Assembly: GCF_041415945.1 (NCBI RefSeq)
Contig: NZ_JBGCUS010000001.1
Span: forward strand, 992,001-1,056,000
Direction of reading: 5' to 3'
Length of the DNA: 64,000 nt
Source of the DNA: Ancylobacter sp. IITR112
GTDB lineage: Bacteria > Pseudomonadota > Alphaproteobacteria > Rhizobiales > Xanthobacteraceae
Numbering within the stretch: the stretch's first letter is position 1; every line of letters begins with the position of its first letter. Of the stretch, positions 10,427-18,687 are shown in pieces. The notes beneath the pieces are model-generated. The model made no database searches. It saw only the letters and a program-made list of their open reading frames with translations, and had not been told where the DNA came from. The position numbers were made by a program, and so were the translations under genes.

Positions 10427-10736
10427 TTGCGGCCCACGGGTGGCGCCCGCCGCCACATTCCGCGGCGCCCTGCGGCGAAGAATTCGGGCGCGTGCCCGTT
10501 AACCCCTGATTTACCAAGGCTTTTGACGGGGTTTCCGGCAGTCTCACGGTCGGCAAGTGCGGCGTGAGAATTGTGTCTCGACAGCAACACATCGTGGCGG
10601 AATGGGCGCCGAGGGCCCTTTGGTACCACTTTGGCTTTGCACCGCCCGGTGGTTTCGAACAGTATCGCTGTGGGTGCCGCGCCGTGCGGCGGGTCCTGAC
10701 AATCGAAAACCCAACATTGGTCCAATTTGGGGGAGA
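10427..10736 (+). promoter_or_regulatory. long porin leader/promoter region
   Basis: 310 bases without a gene between holC and the porin. The porin ribosome site (GGGGGAG, ending about 3 bases before the ATG) is at its 3' end. A motif TTAA-N7-TTTAC at 10499-10514 resembles, but does not match, a CtrA box. I cannot place a convincing -35/-10 pair. A long leader is usual for porin genes. Confidence 0.35.
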
Positions 10737-12053
10737 ATGAAATTGAAGACGGTCATTAAGAATGTGCTGCTCGGCTCGGTTGCCGGGCTTGCGATGGTCG
10801 GGACTGCTGCGGCGGCCGATCTGCCTGTGAAGGTGAAGGCTGCGGAATATGTGAAGATCTGCTCCACCTACGGCGCGGGCTTCTACTACATCCCCGGCAC
10901 CGATACCTGCCTGAAGGTCGGTGGCTATGTGACGGCCGACACCTACTACACCAAGGTCGAGCGCACTGTTAGCGCCTACGAAGTTGGCGAAGGCTTCTTC
11001 CGTTACACCGGCAAGCCGGATGGTCAGTTCGACTTCTACAGCCGCGCCGCTGTTCAGCTCGACGCTCGCACCCAGACCGAATACGGCACCCTGCGTTCCT
11101 ACATCGAAGCTCGCATCGAGCAGGGCCAGAACTACGGCTACGGTCTGACCGACGACGGCACCACCTCGGCGGTCTTCTCGGACACCACGCGTAACCGCGC
11201 TGTCCTGAAGTACGGCTATATCCAGTTCGCGGGCTTCACCTTCGGTCAGGCCACTTCGGCCTTCGACTTCTGGGCTGGTGACGGCTGGTACGGCATCCGT
11301 CCGGGTAACTTCTACTCGGATCAGTCGCTCAACGTGATCCAGTACACCGCTGACTTCGGCAATGGCTTCTCGGCGACCATCGCCCTCGAAGACGGTCAGG
11401 CTCGCGAAGACGACTACGGCTTCGGCGATTTCACGCCGTTCGGTGGTTCGTTCACGACCCAGGGCCAGCAGGTTCCGGACATCGTCGCGAACATTGCCTA
11501 TGAAGGCACCTGGGGTGCGTTCAAGATCTCCGGTGCTTACCACAACATCGGCGATGTTTACTATGTAGGCCTCGGTGGCACGGGCTTCATCTCGAGCGCC
11601 GACGACTCCGGCTGGGCCGCTCTCGCTGGTGTGCGCTTCGACTTCGCTGAGACCACCACCCTGTACGTCGAAGGCGCTTACTCCAAGGGCGCTCCGGGCT
11701 ATCTCGGCCTCGCCGGCGCTCTCCCGGTTGTCGACTACTACGGTGACGGCGTCGCCGGCTGGTACGTCGGTGGTTCGCTGACCCACTACTGGACGCCCGC
11801 CGTCTTCACCACCCTGGTGGGTAGCTACACCGCTTCCGACGATTACGCGGTTGACAACATCAATAGCATCGACTTCACCGGCTACAACGTCGGCGTGAAC
11901 ATCGGTTGGAAGCCGGTCAAGGGCTTGACCCTCGTCCTGCAGTACGACTACCTGTCGGCCGAATACAGCGGTGGCAATTCCTACTTCGGCACCTCTGTGA
12001 CCGACACCACCGAGCAGAACCGCGTCACCTTCTCGGCGAAGCGTTCTTTCTGA
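10737..12053 (+). CDS. outer-membrane porin, rhizobial Omp2b/porin_2 type
   Basis: 438 residues. Signal peptide of about 26 residues ending AAA, then ADLPVKVKAAEYVKICSTYG, the stereotyped N terminus of Rhizobiales general porins, and alternating beta-strands to a final aromatic residue (KRSF), the usual signal for BAM insertion. Forms trimeric channels for small hydrophilic solutes. Codon use differs from its neighbours: GGT, GCT, CGT and AAG are frequent where nearby genes use GGC, GCC and CGC, a mark of very high expression. The ATG at 10737 has a strong purine-rich site. An intrinsic terminator follows 25 bases after the stop. Confidence 0.93.
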   Translation: MKLKTVIKNVLLGSVAGLAMVGTAAAADLPVKVKAAEYVKICSTYGAGFYYIPGTDTCLKVGGYVTADTYYTKVERTVSAYEVGEGFFRYTGKPDGQFDFYSRAAVQLDARTQTEYGTLRSYIEARIEQGQNYGYGLTDDGTTSAVFSDTTRNRAVLKYGYIQFAGFTFGQATSAFDFWAGDGWYGIRPGNFYSDQSLNVIQYTADFGNGFSATIALEDGQAREDDYGFGDFTPFGGSFTTQGQQVPDIVANIAYEGTWGAFKISGAYHNIGDVYYVGLGGTGFISSADDSGWAALAGVRFDFAETTTLYVEGAYSKGAPGYLGLAGALPVVDYYGDGVAGWYVGGSLTHYWTPAVFTTLVGSYTASDDYAVDNINSIDFTGYNVGVNIGWKPVKGLTLVLQYDYLSAEYSGGNSYFGTSVTDTTEQNRVTFSAKRSF

Positions 12054-12077
12054 TCCCTTCCAGGATCGGCTCTACGG

Positions 12078-12106
12078 AAAGCCCCGGCCTTGTGCCGGGG
12101 CTTTTT
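12078..12106 (+). terminator. intrinsic terminator of the porin gene
   Basis: An 11-bp GC-rich stem (12078-12088 with 12094-12104), a 5-base loop, and a run of T overlapping the end of the right arm. Textbook Rho-independent form, suited to an abundant transcript. Confidence 0.93.
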
Positions 12107-12278
12107 GCTTTTGGGCTTCACGCGGTGCGGTGGCTCACAGACAGTGAATCTGGCGACAATGCTCACTGCGCATACGGCATCGCGCCGGGCGCGGTGCCCG
12201 GCCCGACCTCAACTCATATCCCTGCAAACAAAAGTGGACCTCAGTCCGAATGCCGTCTTGGTGCAGCCGGCCGGCCCA

Positions 12279-14150
12279 TTAGGGGGCCATGGCCTCGTCA
12301 AGCGCGGCCGAGGCTTCGAGCCAGTCTTCTTCCGCCCTCGCCAGCGCTTCCGCCGCCGCGCTGCGCTCACGTGCCAAACGCTGCGCCTCCAGCGGCGCGC
12401 GCGTATACAGCGTGTCGTCGGCCAGCTTGGCGTCGAGCGCGCTGAGGCTGCGTTCCAGCTTCGCCATCGCCGCCTCGAGATCCTTGATCCGCTTGCGCAG
12501 CGGCGCCGTCTCGCTGCACCGATCCGCCGCCTGCCGCCGTTCGTCGGCGCGGCTGCCCGCCGCCTCCTTGCGCGACGCGGAGGCGGTGCGGCCGACGACG
12601 AGCCGCTGATATTCGTCGAGATCGCCGTCATAGGGGCGCACCGTCCCCTCCGCCACCAGCCACAATCGCTCGGCGGAGGCGTCGAGGAGGGTGCGGTCGT
12701 GGCTGATGAGGATGACGGCGCCGGGAAAATCGTTGATCGCCTCGATCAGCGCCTGCCGCGCCGCGATGTCGAGATGGTTGGTCGGCTCGTCCAAGATCAG
12801 CAGATGCGGGCCATGAAAGGCGGCGAGGCCGAGCAGCAGCCGCGCCTTCTCGCCGCCCGACAGCGCCGCGATGATCGTATTGGCCGTCGCGCCGGAAAAG
12901 CCCATTTCCGCCGCGCGCGAGCGCACCTTGGCCTCCGGCGCCTCCGGCATCAGCCGGCGCACATGGTCGTAGACCGTCTCATTCGCGACCAGCTCGTCGA
13001 GCTGGTGCTGGGCGAGATAGGCGATGTCGAGCCCGGCCGCGCGCACGATGCTGCCGCCAAGCGGTGCCAACCGGCCGGAAATCAGCTTGGCGAATGTGGA
13101 CTTACCGTTTCCGTTCGGTCCGAGCAGGGCAATGCGGTCGTCATGGTCGACGCGCAGGGTAAGGTTGCGCAGCACCGGCTTGCCCGGCGCATAGCCGGCC
13201 GAGACACCGTCCAAAGTAAGGATCGGCGGTGAGGGAATGCGCTCGGGATGGCGGATGGAGATTGCCGCCGCCTGTTCGCTCGCGGCTTCCGCGATCGGCG
13301 CCATGCGGGCCAGCGCCTTCAGCCGCGACTGCGCCTGCTTGGCCTTGGTCGCCTTGGCGCGGAAGCGCTCGACAAAGGCTTGCATATGCTTGCGCTTGGC
13401 TTCCTGCTTGGCCCGCGCCTTCTGGTCGACAACCTGCTTCTCGGCGCGCTGGCGCTCGAAGGAATCATACCCGCCGCGCCAAAGCGTCAGCTTGCCCTGG
13501 TCGAGATGCAGGATGAAGCCGACCGACTGGTTCAGCAATTCGCGGTCATGGCTGACGATCAGCACGGTGCGTGGATAGCGGGCGAGAAAGTCCTGCAGCC
13601 ACAAGGTTCCTTCGAGGTCGAGATAGTTGGTCGGCTCGTCCAGCAACAGCAGGTCCGGCTCGGCGAAGAGCAGGGCCGCGAGCGCCACGCGCATGCGCCA
13701 GCCGCCGGAAAATTCGGAACAGGCGCGCTGCTGCGCGGCGTCGTCAAAGCCGAGGCCGGCGAGAATGCGGGCGGCGCGCGCCGGTGCGGCATGAGCGTCG
13801 ATGTCGACAAGGCGCAATTCGATCTCGGCGATGCGCGCGGGATCGGTCGCCTGTTCGCGCTCGCCGAGCAGTCGGGCGCGCTCGGTGTCGGCGGCGAGCA
13901 CCACGTCGATCAGTTTCTCCGGACCGGCGGGGGCTTCCTGCGCCACCTGGCCGATGCGGGCGGCGGCGGGGATGCGGATCTCGCCGCTCTCAAGTTCGAG
14001 ATCGCCGGTAATCGCACGGAAAAGCGTGGTTTTTCCGGTGCCGTTGCGGCCGACAAGGCCAATCCGGGCGCCTTCCGGCAGCGCGACGGAGGCGTGGTCG
14101 ATGAGAAGCCGGCCGGCAATGCGCAGCGAGATATCGTCGAGAATGATCAT
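12279..14150 (-). CDS. ABC-F family ATPase (Uup/YheS type)
   Basis: 623 residues with two ABC domains and no membrane segment. Domain 1 has Walker A GRNGTGKTT, signature FSGGW and Walker B LLLLDEPTNYLD. Domain 2 has GPNGNGKST, LSGGEKARL and LLILDEPTNHLD. A charged linker (about residues 240-310) separates them, and a coiled-coil-prone C-terminal extension of about 90 residues follows, as in YheS/Uup. ABC-F proteins act on the ribosome or on DNA rather than as transporters. Which role applies here cannot be told from sequence. The start at 14150 (MIILDDISLRIAG) matches the family. Upstream in-frame codons overlap the DinB gene in another frame and are discounted. Confidence 0.9.
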   Translation of the reverse strand: MIILDDISLRIAGRLLIDHASVALPEGARIGLVGRNGTGKTTLFRAITGDLELESGEIRIPAAARIGQVAQEAPAGPEKLIDVVLAADTERARLLGEREQATDPARIAEIELRLVDIDAHAAPARAARILAGLGFDDAAQQRACSEFSGGWRMRVALAALLFAEPDLLLLDEPTNYLDLEGTLWLQDFLARYPRTVLIVSHDRELLNQSVGFILHLDQGKLTLWRGGYDSFERQRAEKQVVDQKARAKQEAKRKHMQAFVERFRAKATKAKQAQSRLKALARMAPIAEAASEQAAAISIRHPERIPSPPILTLDGVSAGYAPGKPVLRNLTLRVDHDDRIALLGPNGNGKSTFAKLISGRLAPLGGSIVRAAGLDIAYLAQHQLDELVANETVYDHVRRLMPEAPEAKVRSRAAEMGFSGATANTIIAALSGGEKARLLLGLAAFHGPHLLILDEPTNHLDIAARQALIEAINDFPGAVILISHDRTLLDASAERLWLVAEGTVRPYDGDLDEYQRLVVGRTASASRKEAAGSRADERRQAADRCSETAPLRKRIKDLEAAMAKLERSLSALDAKLADDTLYTRAPLEAQRLARERSAAAEALARAEEDWLEASAALDEAMAP

Positions 14151-14221
14151 GCCCGTCTTGTGCCGCGCGATCGGCCGGCCGGCAAGAGAAGGCGTCGCAG
14201 AAACGGCGCCAGCGCGGGCGT

Positions 14222-14779
14222 TCAGCCCTGCCGGGACACGCCGCTTTCGCGCTGGAAGGCGATGAGGTCGAGCGAGGGCGCGGCGTCCTTGCCCAGCAGG
14301 CCGCTGACGAGGCAGTGAACCTGGCCGCGGTGATGGGTCTGGTGGTTGAACACATGGTCGAGAATCGTCGCCAGCGTCTGGGTGAAGCGGGTGCCGGCGA
14401 CATTGGCGTAGCTGTGGTCGGCAGCCAGTGTCGCGGCGTCGAGTCCGGCGATATAGGCGGTGAGCCGGGCATCCTCGGCGATGCGGGCCTGCGCCAATTC
14501 GTCTAATGTTTCGAACAGGATAGCGTCCAGCGCCGCCGGCTCCGGACCATTGCCGGTGAGGCGGCGGAGCCAGAGGCGGTCGGCGACGAGCAGGTGGTTG
14601 AGCGTGCCATGCACCGAGCCGAAAAACGCGCCGCCATCGGCCCGGTACTGCGCCTCGCTCAGCCGGCCGGCGGCTGCGTAGAGGCGGGCATTGGCCCATT
14701 CATTATAGGCGGCGAAGCCGCGATAGCGCTCGGTGACAAGCGTTTCCAGGCCGAGCCCGGGGGCGGGAAAAGTCGACAT
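14222..14779 (-). CDS. DinB-family protein
   Basis: 185 residues. A four-helix-bundle DinB/YfiT-like protein: an N-terminal YNEWANARLY helix, HGTLNHLLVADRLWL, and HVFNHQTHHRGQVH near the C terminus, which supplies the usual three metal-binding histidines. Members are metal-dependent, several act as thiol transferases, and the role here is unknown. The start at 14779 has a GGAGA site about 11 bases upstream. A longer in-frame extension to 15112 lacks family resemblance and crosses two terminator hairpins. The downstream ABC-F gene begins 71 bases later and may share the transcript. Confidence 0.85.
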   Translation of the reverse strand: MSTFPAPGLGLETLVTERYRGFAAYNEWANARLYAAAGRLSEAQYRADGGAFFGSVHGTLNHLLVADRLWLRRLTGNGPEPAALDAILFETLDELAQARIAEDARLTAYIAGLDAATLAADHSYANVAGTRFTQTLATILDHVFNHQTHHRGQVHCLVSGLLGKDAAPSLDLIAFQRESGVSRQG

Positions 14780-14930
14780 CGCGGGTGTCTCCGGTACTGC
14801 CATATCGTGCCGGCTACTGTGCAACCCGGCGCCGGGCGTGGCCAATTCCATGTGCTGATGGAAGCCATCAGCGCGATGCGAGCGTTGGGGGGCGGCGATG
14901 GCCATGCCGACTAAGGTGCGGACGGAAAAC

Positions 14931-14967
14931 GCAAAACGCCCCGGCCGCGCGCAGCGGGGCCGGGGCG
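14931..14967 (-). terminator. second leftward hairpin, possible terminator
   Basis: A perfect 10-bp stem (14937-14946 with 14958-14967) and an 11-base loop, followed on the minus strand by a GTTTTGCGTTTT tract. No protein gene ends directly upstream, which makes it an orphan terminator. Confidence 0.55.
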
Positions 14968-15110
14968 TCGGGCGTCGGGCTTTCGCCGGGTCGGCGGGAA
15001 CGGCGGCGGCCTTCGGCTGATTCCGTTGCCGGAATGCACGCATCCTGCGCCGCCACGGCGCAACGCAGGCTGAACACGCTGTTGCCCACTGTTCATCGCG
15101 TGGCGCCGGC

Positions 15111-15148
15111 AAAAAAGTGCCCCGGCTCCTTGGGGGAGAAGCCGGGGC
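15111..15148 (-). terminator. intrinsic terminator of the 15269-15487 gene
   Basis: A perfect 9-bp stem (15119-15127 with 15140-15148), then six T on the minus strand after two bases. Lies about 120 bases beyond the stop of the small secreted-protein gene. Confidence 0.8.
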
Positions 15149-15268
15149 TGATGGGCTCGCGTTGGGGCTTGGGGGAGTGGGGATACCGCGAGCCTAACCT
15201 TGTGAAAGCCGTGGAGTGTGAGTGCAGTGAGGTGGAGTGTCAGGCCGATGAGGCCGATCAGACCGGCC

Positions 15269-15487
15269 TCAGTAACAGACGGGCCGCTCGACCTCGACCA
15301 GACGGCCGGCGTCCGTCACCCAGCGCGACTGCATCACGCAGTCGCCGGCGATGGGCTCGACCGGAATCTCCACCGTGGCGACCGGAAGCTGGCGCTTGAA
15401 ATAGCCAGTGGCGTCGGCCGCGCCGACGAAAAGCGCGGTGAAACCCATGACGGCAGCAACGGCACTGATGGCTATGGCCTTGTACAT
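15269..15487 (-). CDS. small secreted protein with paired cysteines (copy 1)
   Basis: 72 residues, no family recognised. Hydrophobic signal-like N terminus (about residues 1-27, ending ADA), then a short mature part with exactly two cysteines 21 residues apart: C-x4-R-x-V-x3-G-x4-V-x2-P-x-C, close to the C terminus (PVCY). The same motif with identical spacing occurs in the gene at 15744-15950. A GAGGTG site precedes the ATG. A leftward terminator follows and a perfect CtrA-type box lies about 190 bases upstream. A periplasmic disulfide-bonded peptide is an inference from the signal sequence and cysteine pair. Confidence 0.75.
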   Translation of the reverse strand: MYKAIAISAVAAVMGFTALFVGAADATGYFKRQLPVATVEIPVEPIAGDCVMQSRWVTDAGRLVEVERPVCY

Positions 15488-15675
15488 CGCGGCACCTCAT
15501 CCACCAGCCGGTGGAGGGGGCGCCACCGGCGTTCAATGCGTCCTGAACACGCTCATCACACGCGAACCAAATACACGGCACGACAACCCACCTGCCGCGC
15601 CCCGCCTTTTCCCGGCGGCTGCAGCCGAACGAAGCGTTAAACGTCCGTTCATGCGTGTCTGCCTCATTCGATCCG

Positions 15676-15691
15676 TTAACGCCTACTTAAC
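15676..15691. promoter_or_regulatory. perfect CtrA-type box TTAA-N7-TTAAC
   Basis: TTAA at 15676-15679, seven bases, then TTAAC at 15687-15691, exactly the full-site consensus for the alphaproteobacterial cell-cycle regulator CtrA. A half-matching site (TTAA-N7-TTCA) begins at 15637. It lies between the 3' end of the 15744-15950 gene and the start of the 15269-15487 gene, so the likely target is the latter. The distance of about 190 bases to the ATG implies a long leader or an indirect arrangement. Confidence 0.5.
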
Positions 15692-15743
15692 GTGCGTACT
15701 CCCGGAAGAGTTCCAAGAGGTAATCAGGAAGTCGTGATCGGCA

Positions 15744-15950
15744 TTATTCCGCGAATACGCAGCGCGGTTCTTTCACCCAGCGCGGCGCGCCCTCGGTGAA
15801 CACGGCGCGGCGTTCGAGATAGCAGGTCTTGTAGCCCGCCGGCTGACGCGCCGGATCGGTGGTGGCGTCGGCGACGGGCAGCAGCGGCACGGCGAGAAAG
15901 CCGACAAGCACAGCCGCCAGCCCCACGCCGGCAAGAACCAGTTTCTTCAT
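15744..15950 (-). CDS. small secreted protein with paired cysteines (copy 2)
   Basis: 68 residues. Starts MKKLVLAGVGLAAVLVG, a signal sequence or single membrane anchor, then a mature part with C-x4-R-x-V-x3-G-x4-V-x2-P-x-C, the same spacing as the 15269-15487 product and some 250 bases away from it. Outside the motif the two share little. The start at 15950 has an AGGGA element upstream. An ATG at 15959 is too close to that element. No known domain recognised. Tandem small genes suggest an old local duplication. Confidence 0.72.
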   Translation of the reverse strand: MKKLVLAGVGLAAVLVGFLAVPLLPVADATTDPARQPAGYKTCYLERRAVFTEGAPRWVKEPRCVFAE

Positions 15951-16195
15951 GACGCGCATCCCTGAACCGCGGCACTGCGGCCGCTCCGGTGCTAAACAGA
16001 TGAGCCGTGCCGGGTTCCGCCGCAAGGCGACTATTTCGTGTACGAACGATTCCGCCCCGCAAGGGGCCCGCCTTCGCGCTGAAGTGACCTTGGGACGATC
16101 CAAAACGCCCGCCGCGCTTCTCTTGTCCGCGGGCGGAGCCGCCGCTATAAGCCGCTGCGAGCCTTTCGCCCCCCACATTTCCAGGGAAACCGACC

Positions 16196-16618
16196 ATGGC
16201 GCTCGAGCGCACTTTTTCCATCATCAAGCCCGACGCCACCCGTCGCAATCTCACCGGCGCGGTCAATGCGCTGATCGAGAAGGCGGGCCTGCGCATCGTC
16301 GCGCAGAAGCGCATCCTGCTCACCCGCGCCCAGGCCGAGACCTTCTACGGCGTCCACAAGGAGCGCCCCTTCTTCGGCGAGCTGGTGGACTTCATGATCT
16401 CCGAGCCGATCGTCGTGCAGGTGCTCGAAGGCGAGAACGCCGTCGCCAAGTACCGTGAAGTGATGGGCGCCACCAACCCGGCCAACGCGGCCGAGGGCAC
16501 CATCCGCAAGGAATTCGCCCTCTCCGTCGGCGAGAACTCGGCCCATGGCTCCGACAGCCTGGAGAACGCGCAGATCGAGATCGCGCAGTTCTTCTCCGGC
16601 AACGAAATCGTCGGCTGA
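16196..16618 (+). CDS. ndk: nucleoside diphosphate kinase
   Basis: Balances NTP and dNTP pools by phosphate transfer through a phosphohistidine. 140 residues, normal length. KPDA near the N terminus and the active-site motif NSAHGSD with the catalytic His at residue 117. Transcribed alone, with an intrinsic terminator 48 bases after the stop. Confidence 0.97.
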   Translation: MALERTFSIIKPDATRRNLTGAVNALIEKAGLRIVAQKRILLTRAQAETFYGVHKERPFFGELVDFMISEPIVVQVLEGENAVAKYREVMGATNPANAAEGTIRKEFALSVGENSAHGSDSLENAQIEIAQFFSGNEIVG

Positions 16619-16665
16619 ATCGCGGCTGACGGCGTGCCCGCGCGGGCGCGACGGCGTTGACATCG

Positions 16666-16700
16666 CACCCCGTCCGGTCCGCCGGGCGGGGTGTTTGTTT
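16666..16700 (+). terminator. intrinsic terminator of ndk
   Basis: A 12-bp stem with one G-T pair (16666-16677 with 16682-16693), a 4-base loop, and a TTTGTTTG tail. Confidence 0.85.
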
Positions 16701-16769
16701 GTGCGAAGCAGCGTAGACTAAGCTCTCGCAGCATCATTTGCTGAAGAAAATGCGGTATTCGGGGTTGGC

Positions 16770-16990
16770 CACCGCATGGATTATTATGTATGTTCCCCAA
16801 ATGGGCGCTGCGGGGGTCCGGCCATGGAGAAGTGGCCCGCAGCGGGGATGCCGTTAATGGCGCGCCAAGAGCGCCCGGGAGTGGGCCCGCCGGAGCCACC
16901 TCCTCTTGCCTCACCTCAAATCATGGCGCGCCAACGCCGACACAACTGACTTGGAGTCCCGTCCGCATCCGGACGGGAAGGTGAGGGAAC
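16770..16990 (+). promoter_or_regulatory. structured leader of the first TerC gene
   Basis: The 379-base gap between ndk and the first TerC gene holds, after the ndk terminator: an AT-rich patch ATTATGTATG (16783-16792), similar to one before the second TerC gene; a 9-bp hairpin (16806-16814 with 16836-16844); a 12-base direct repeat ATGGCGCGCCAA (16857-16868 and 16923-16934); and an 8-bp hairpin (16958-16965 with 16970-16977) some 20 bases before the ATG. It looks like a folded 5' untranslated region. I could not match it to the yybP-ykoY manganese riboswitch that often precedes TerC genes. Confidence 0.4.
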
Positions 16991-16997
16991 GACCGCA

Positions 16998-17702
16998 ATG
17001 AGCTATCTTGAGCCGCTTTTCTGGCTGGCACTTCTCAAAATCATCTGGATCAACGTCCTGCTCTCGGGCGACAACGCGGTGGTCATCGCCATGGCCTGCC
17101 GCTCGCTTCCCGACAAGATGCGCCGCACCGGCATGATCCTGGGCGCCGGCGTTGCCGTCGGCATGCGCATCGTGTTCACCGCCATCATCGCCGTGCTGCT
17201 CGGCCTGCCCTGGCTGCGCATCGTCGGTTCGCTGGCGCTGATGTACATCGCCGTTGATCTCGTGCTGCCGGAAGAGGGCGAAGAGGGCGGCGTCGCCGCG
17301 CATGACAATCTGTGGCGCGCCGTCGGCACCATCGCCGTCGCCGACCTGGTGATGAGCCTCGACAATGTCGTCGCCATCGCCGCCGTGGCGGATGGCAACT
17401 GGACGCTGATCATCATCGGTCTCGTCATCTCCATCCCGATGATCATTGCCGGCGCGGCGCTGATCATGGGCCTGCTGGCGCGTTTCCCCTTCCTGGTGTG
17501 GGCCGGCGCGGCGCTGCTGGGCTGGGTGGCCGGCGAGATGTTCGTCTCCGACGTGAAGGTGCTGGACTATTTCGGCGAGGCCGTTGTCCACCACTATGAA
17601 TATGCCGCCGCCGCCGCCGGCGCGGTGATCGTGCTGGCCACCGGCTGGGCGATCTCCCGCTTCAAGGGCGGCGCCCACGCCGCGGGCCCGCACGGCTCGT
17701 GA
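16998..17702 (+). CDS. TerC family integral membrane protein (YjbE type), copy 1
   Basis: 234 residues with about seven membrane segments and the two family motifs, LSGDNAVVIA near residue 22 and SLDNVVAIAA near residue 120, whose aspartates lie in the membrane. TerC/Alx/YjbE proteins are linked to manganese export or metal supply to secreted enzymes. The exact role here is unknown. The next gene, 158 bases downstream, is a close paralogue, so this is a tandem duplication. A GTGAGGGA site precedes the ATG. Confidence 0.88.
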   Translation: MSYLEPLFWLALLKIIWINVLLSGDNAVVIAMACRSLPDKMRRTGMILGAGVAVGMRIVFTAIIAVLLGLPWLRIVGSLALMYIAVDLVLPEEGEEGGVAAHDNLWRAVGTIAVADLVMSLDNVVAIAAVADGNWTLIIIGLVISIPMIIAGAALIMGLLARFPFLVWAGAALLGWVAGEMFVSDVKVLDYFGEAVVHHYEYAAAAAGAVIVLATGWAISRFKGGAHAAGPHGS

Positions 17703-17860
17703 CCTGAACGGGGCTTCCCTCCCCCTGGCGCCCGCGACTCGACAAGAGCGCGGGCGTCGGCCGTTTCAGAAGCGATTTCTGGCGTAACTAATAATGTATG
17801 CCAGAGATGGGGCGGGTATTCCTTCCGACATCTGAACAAGACCCGACGATCAGAGAGGAC

Positions 17861-18607
17861 ATGATGGATTTCTCAAGCCCGATCTTCTGGGTGGCCTTGC
17901 TCCAGATCATCTGGATCGACCTGCTGCTCTCCGGCGACAACGCGGTGGTGATCGCGCTCGCCTGCCGCTCGCTGCCGGAAAAGCAGCGCAAATGGGGCAT
18001 CCTGCTCGGCGCCGGCGCGGCGGTGGGCCTGCGCATCATCTTCGCGCTGGTGGTCTCCTATATGCTCGGCGTGCCCTTCCTGAAGGTGGTGGGCGGCCTG
18101 CTGCTGTTCTGGATCGCCATCAAGCTGGTGCTCGACGAGGGCGGCGAGGGCCACCATGTGGAGGGCGCCGACAGCCTGTGGAAGGCGGTGCGCACCATCG
18201 CCATCGCCGACGCGGTGATGAGCCTCGACAATGTGGTGGCGATCGCCGCCGCTGCGCGCGGCCACGCCGAACTGTTCATCTTCGGCCTGCTGCTCACCAT
18301 CCCGCTGATCATTTTCGGCTCGCAGCTCATCCTCAAGCTGATCTCGCGCTTCCCGATCCTCATTTGGTTCGGCGCGGCGCTGCTCGGCTGGATCGCCGGC
18401 GAGATGCTGGTGGGCGACAAGGTGGTGCTGGAGGCGATGCAGGGCTGGGCGCCGTGGCTGGTCGAGACCATCGCCGATCCGGAAGACCCGGTCGGGCTGA
18501 AGGCTTCCGCCGTGCCGCATTATCTCGCGGCCGTGGTCGGCGCGGTGTTCGTCGTCTCGTTCGGCTGGATCGTCAAGAGCCGCCGCCGCGAGGTGACCGC
18601 GCACTGA
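17861..18607 (+). CDS. TerC family integral membrane protein (YjbE type), copy 2
   Basis: 248 residues, the same architecture as copy 1 with LSGDNAVVIA and SLDNVVAIAA motifs and a C-terminal insertion of about 20 residues before the last membrane segment (WAPWLVETIADPEDP). The start at 17861 follows AGAGAGGA. The Met codon directly after it is an alternative, and an in-frame ATG at 17798 is less likely. The 158-base gap from copy 1 contains an imperfect GC hairpin (17729-17756), the shared AATGTATG element at 17794-17800 and a CTGGC/GCCAG dyad, so copy 2 may have its own promoter. A strong terminator follows. Confidence 0.88.
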   Translation: MMDFSSPIFWVALLQIIWIDLLLSGDNAVVIALACRSLPEKQRKWGILLGAGAAVGLRIIFALVVSYMLGVPFLKVVGGLLLFWIAIKLVLDEGGEGHHVEGADSLWKAVRTIAIADAVMSLDNVVAIAAAARGHAELFIFGLLLTIPLIIFGSQLILKLISRFPILIWFGAALLGWIAGEMLVGDKVVLEAMQGWAPWLVETIADPEDPVGLKASAVPHYLAAVVGAVFVVSFGWIVKSRRREVTAH

Positions 18608-18650
18608 GCCTGATCCTGCAGGGGTAAAACCGAACAGGTGTAAAAACCGA

Positions 18651-18686
18651 AGGCGCTCCGCTAGAATAATGGCGGAGCGCCTTTTT
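18651..18686 (+). terminator. terminator of terC copy 2 that also holds the SD of the next gene
   Basis: A perfect 11-bp stem (18651-18661 with 18672-18682), a 10-base loop and five T to 18686. The ATG of the molybdopterin oxidoreductase starts at 18688, one base later. The only Shine-Dalgarno-like GGAG (18674-18677) sits inside the right arm, so folding of the hairpin would both end transcription and hide the ribosome site. Confidence 0.85.
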
Positions 18687-18687
18687 C

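Larger units (their letters stand above)
14780..15268. other. 489-base gap with two leftward terminator hairpins
   Basis: No convincing gene on either strand. The stretch holds two GC-rich hairpins oriented as leftward terminators (listed separately) with about 145 bases between them, and the presumed promoter of the DinB/ABC-F pair. The segment between the hairpins is a possible small-RNA locus but has no coding signature. Confidence 0.4.

Noticed and set aside
10499..10514. CtrA-like site upstream of the porin
   Set aside because: The second half is TTTAC, not TTAAC, so it is only a near match and may be chance.
14780..15112. N-terminal extension of the DinB protein
   Set aside because: Runs through two terminator hairpins and has no family resemblance; the internal ATG at 14779 has a good ribosome site.
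16700..17860. yybP-ykoY manganese riboswitch before the TerC genes
   Set aside because: The conserved GGGGAGUAGC and the 3' GACC elements were not found in either leader.
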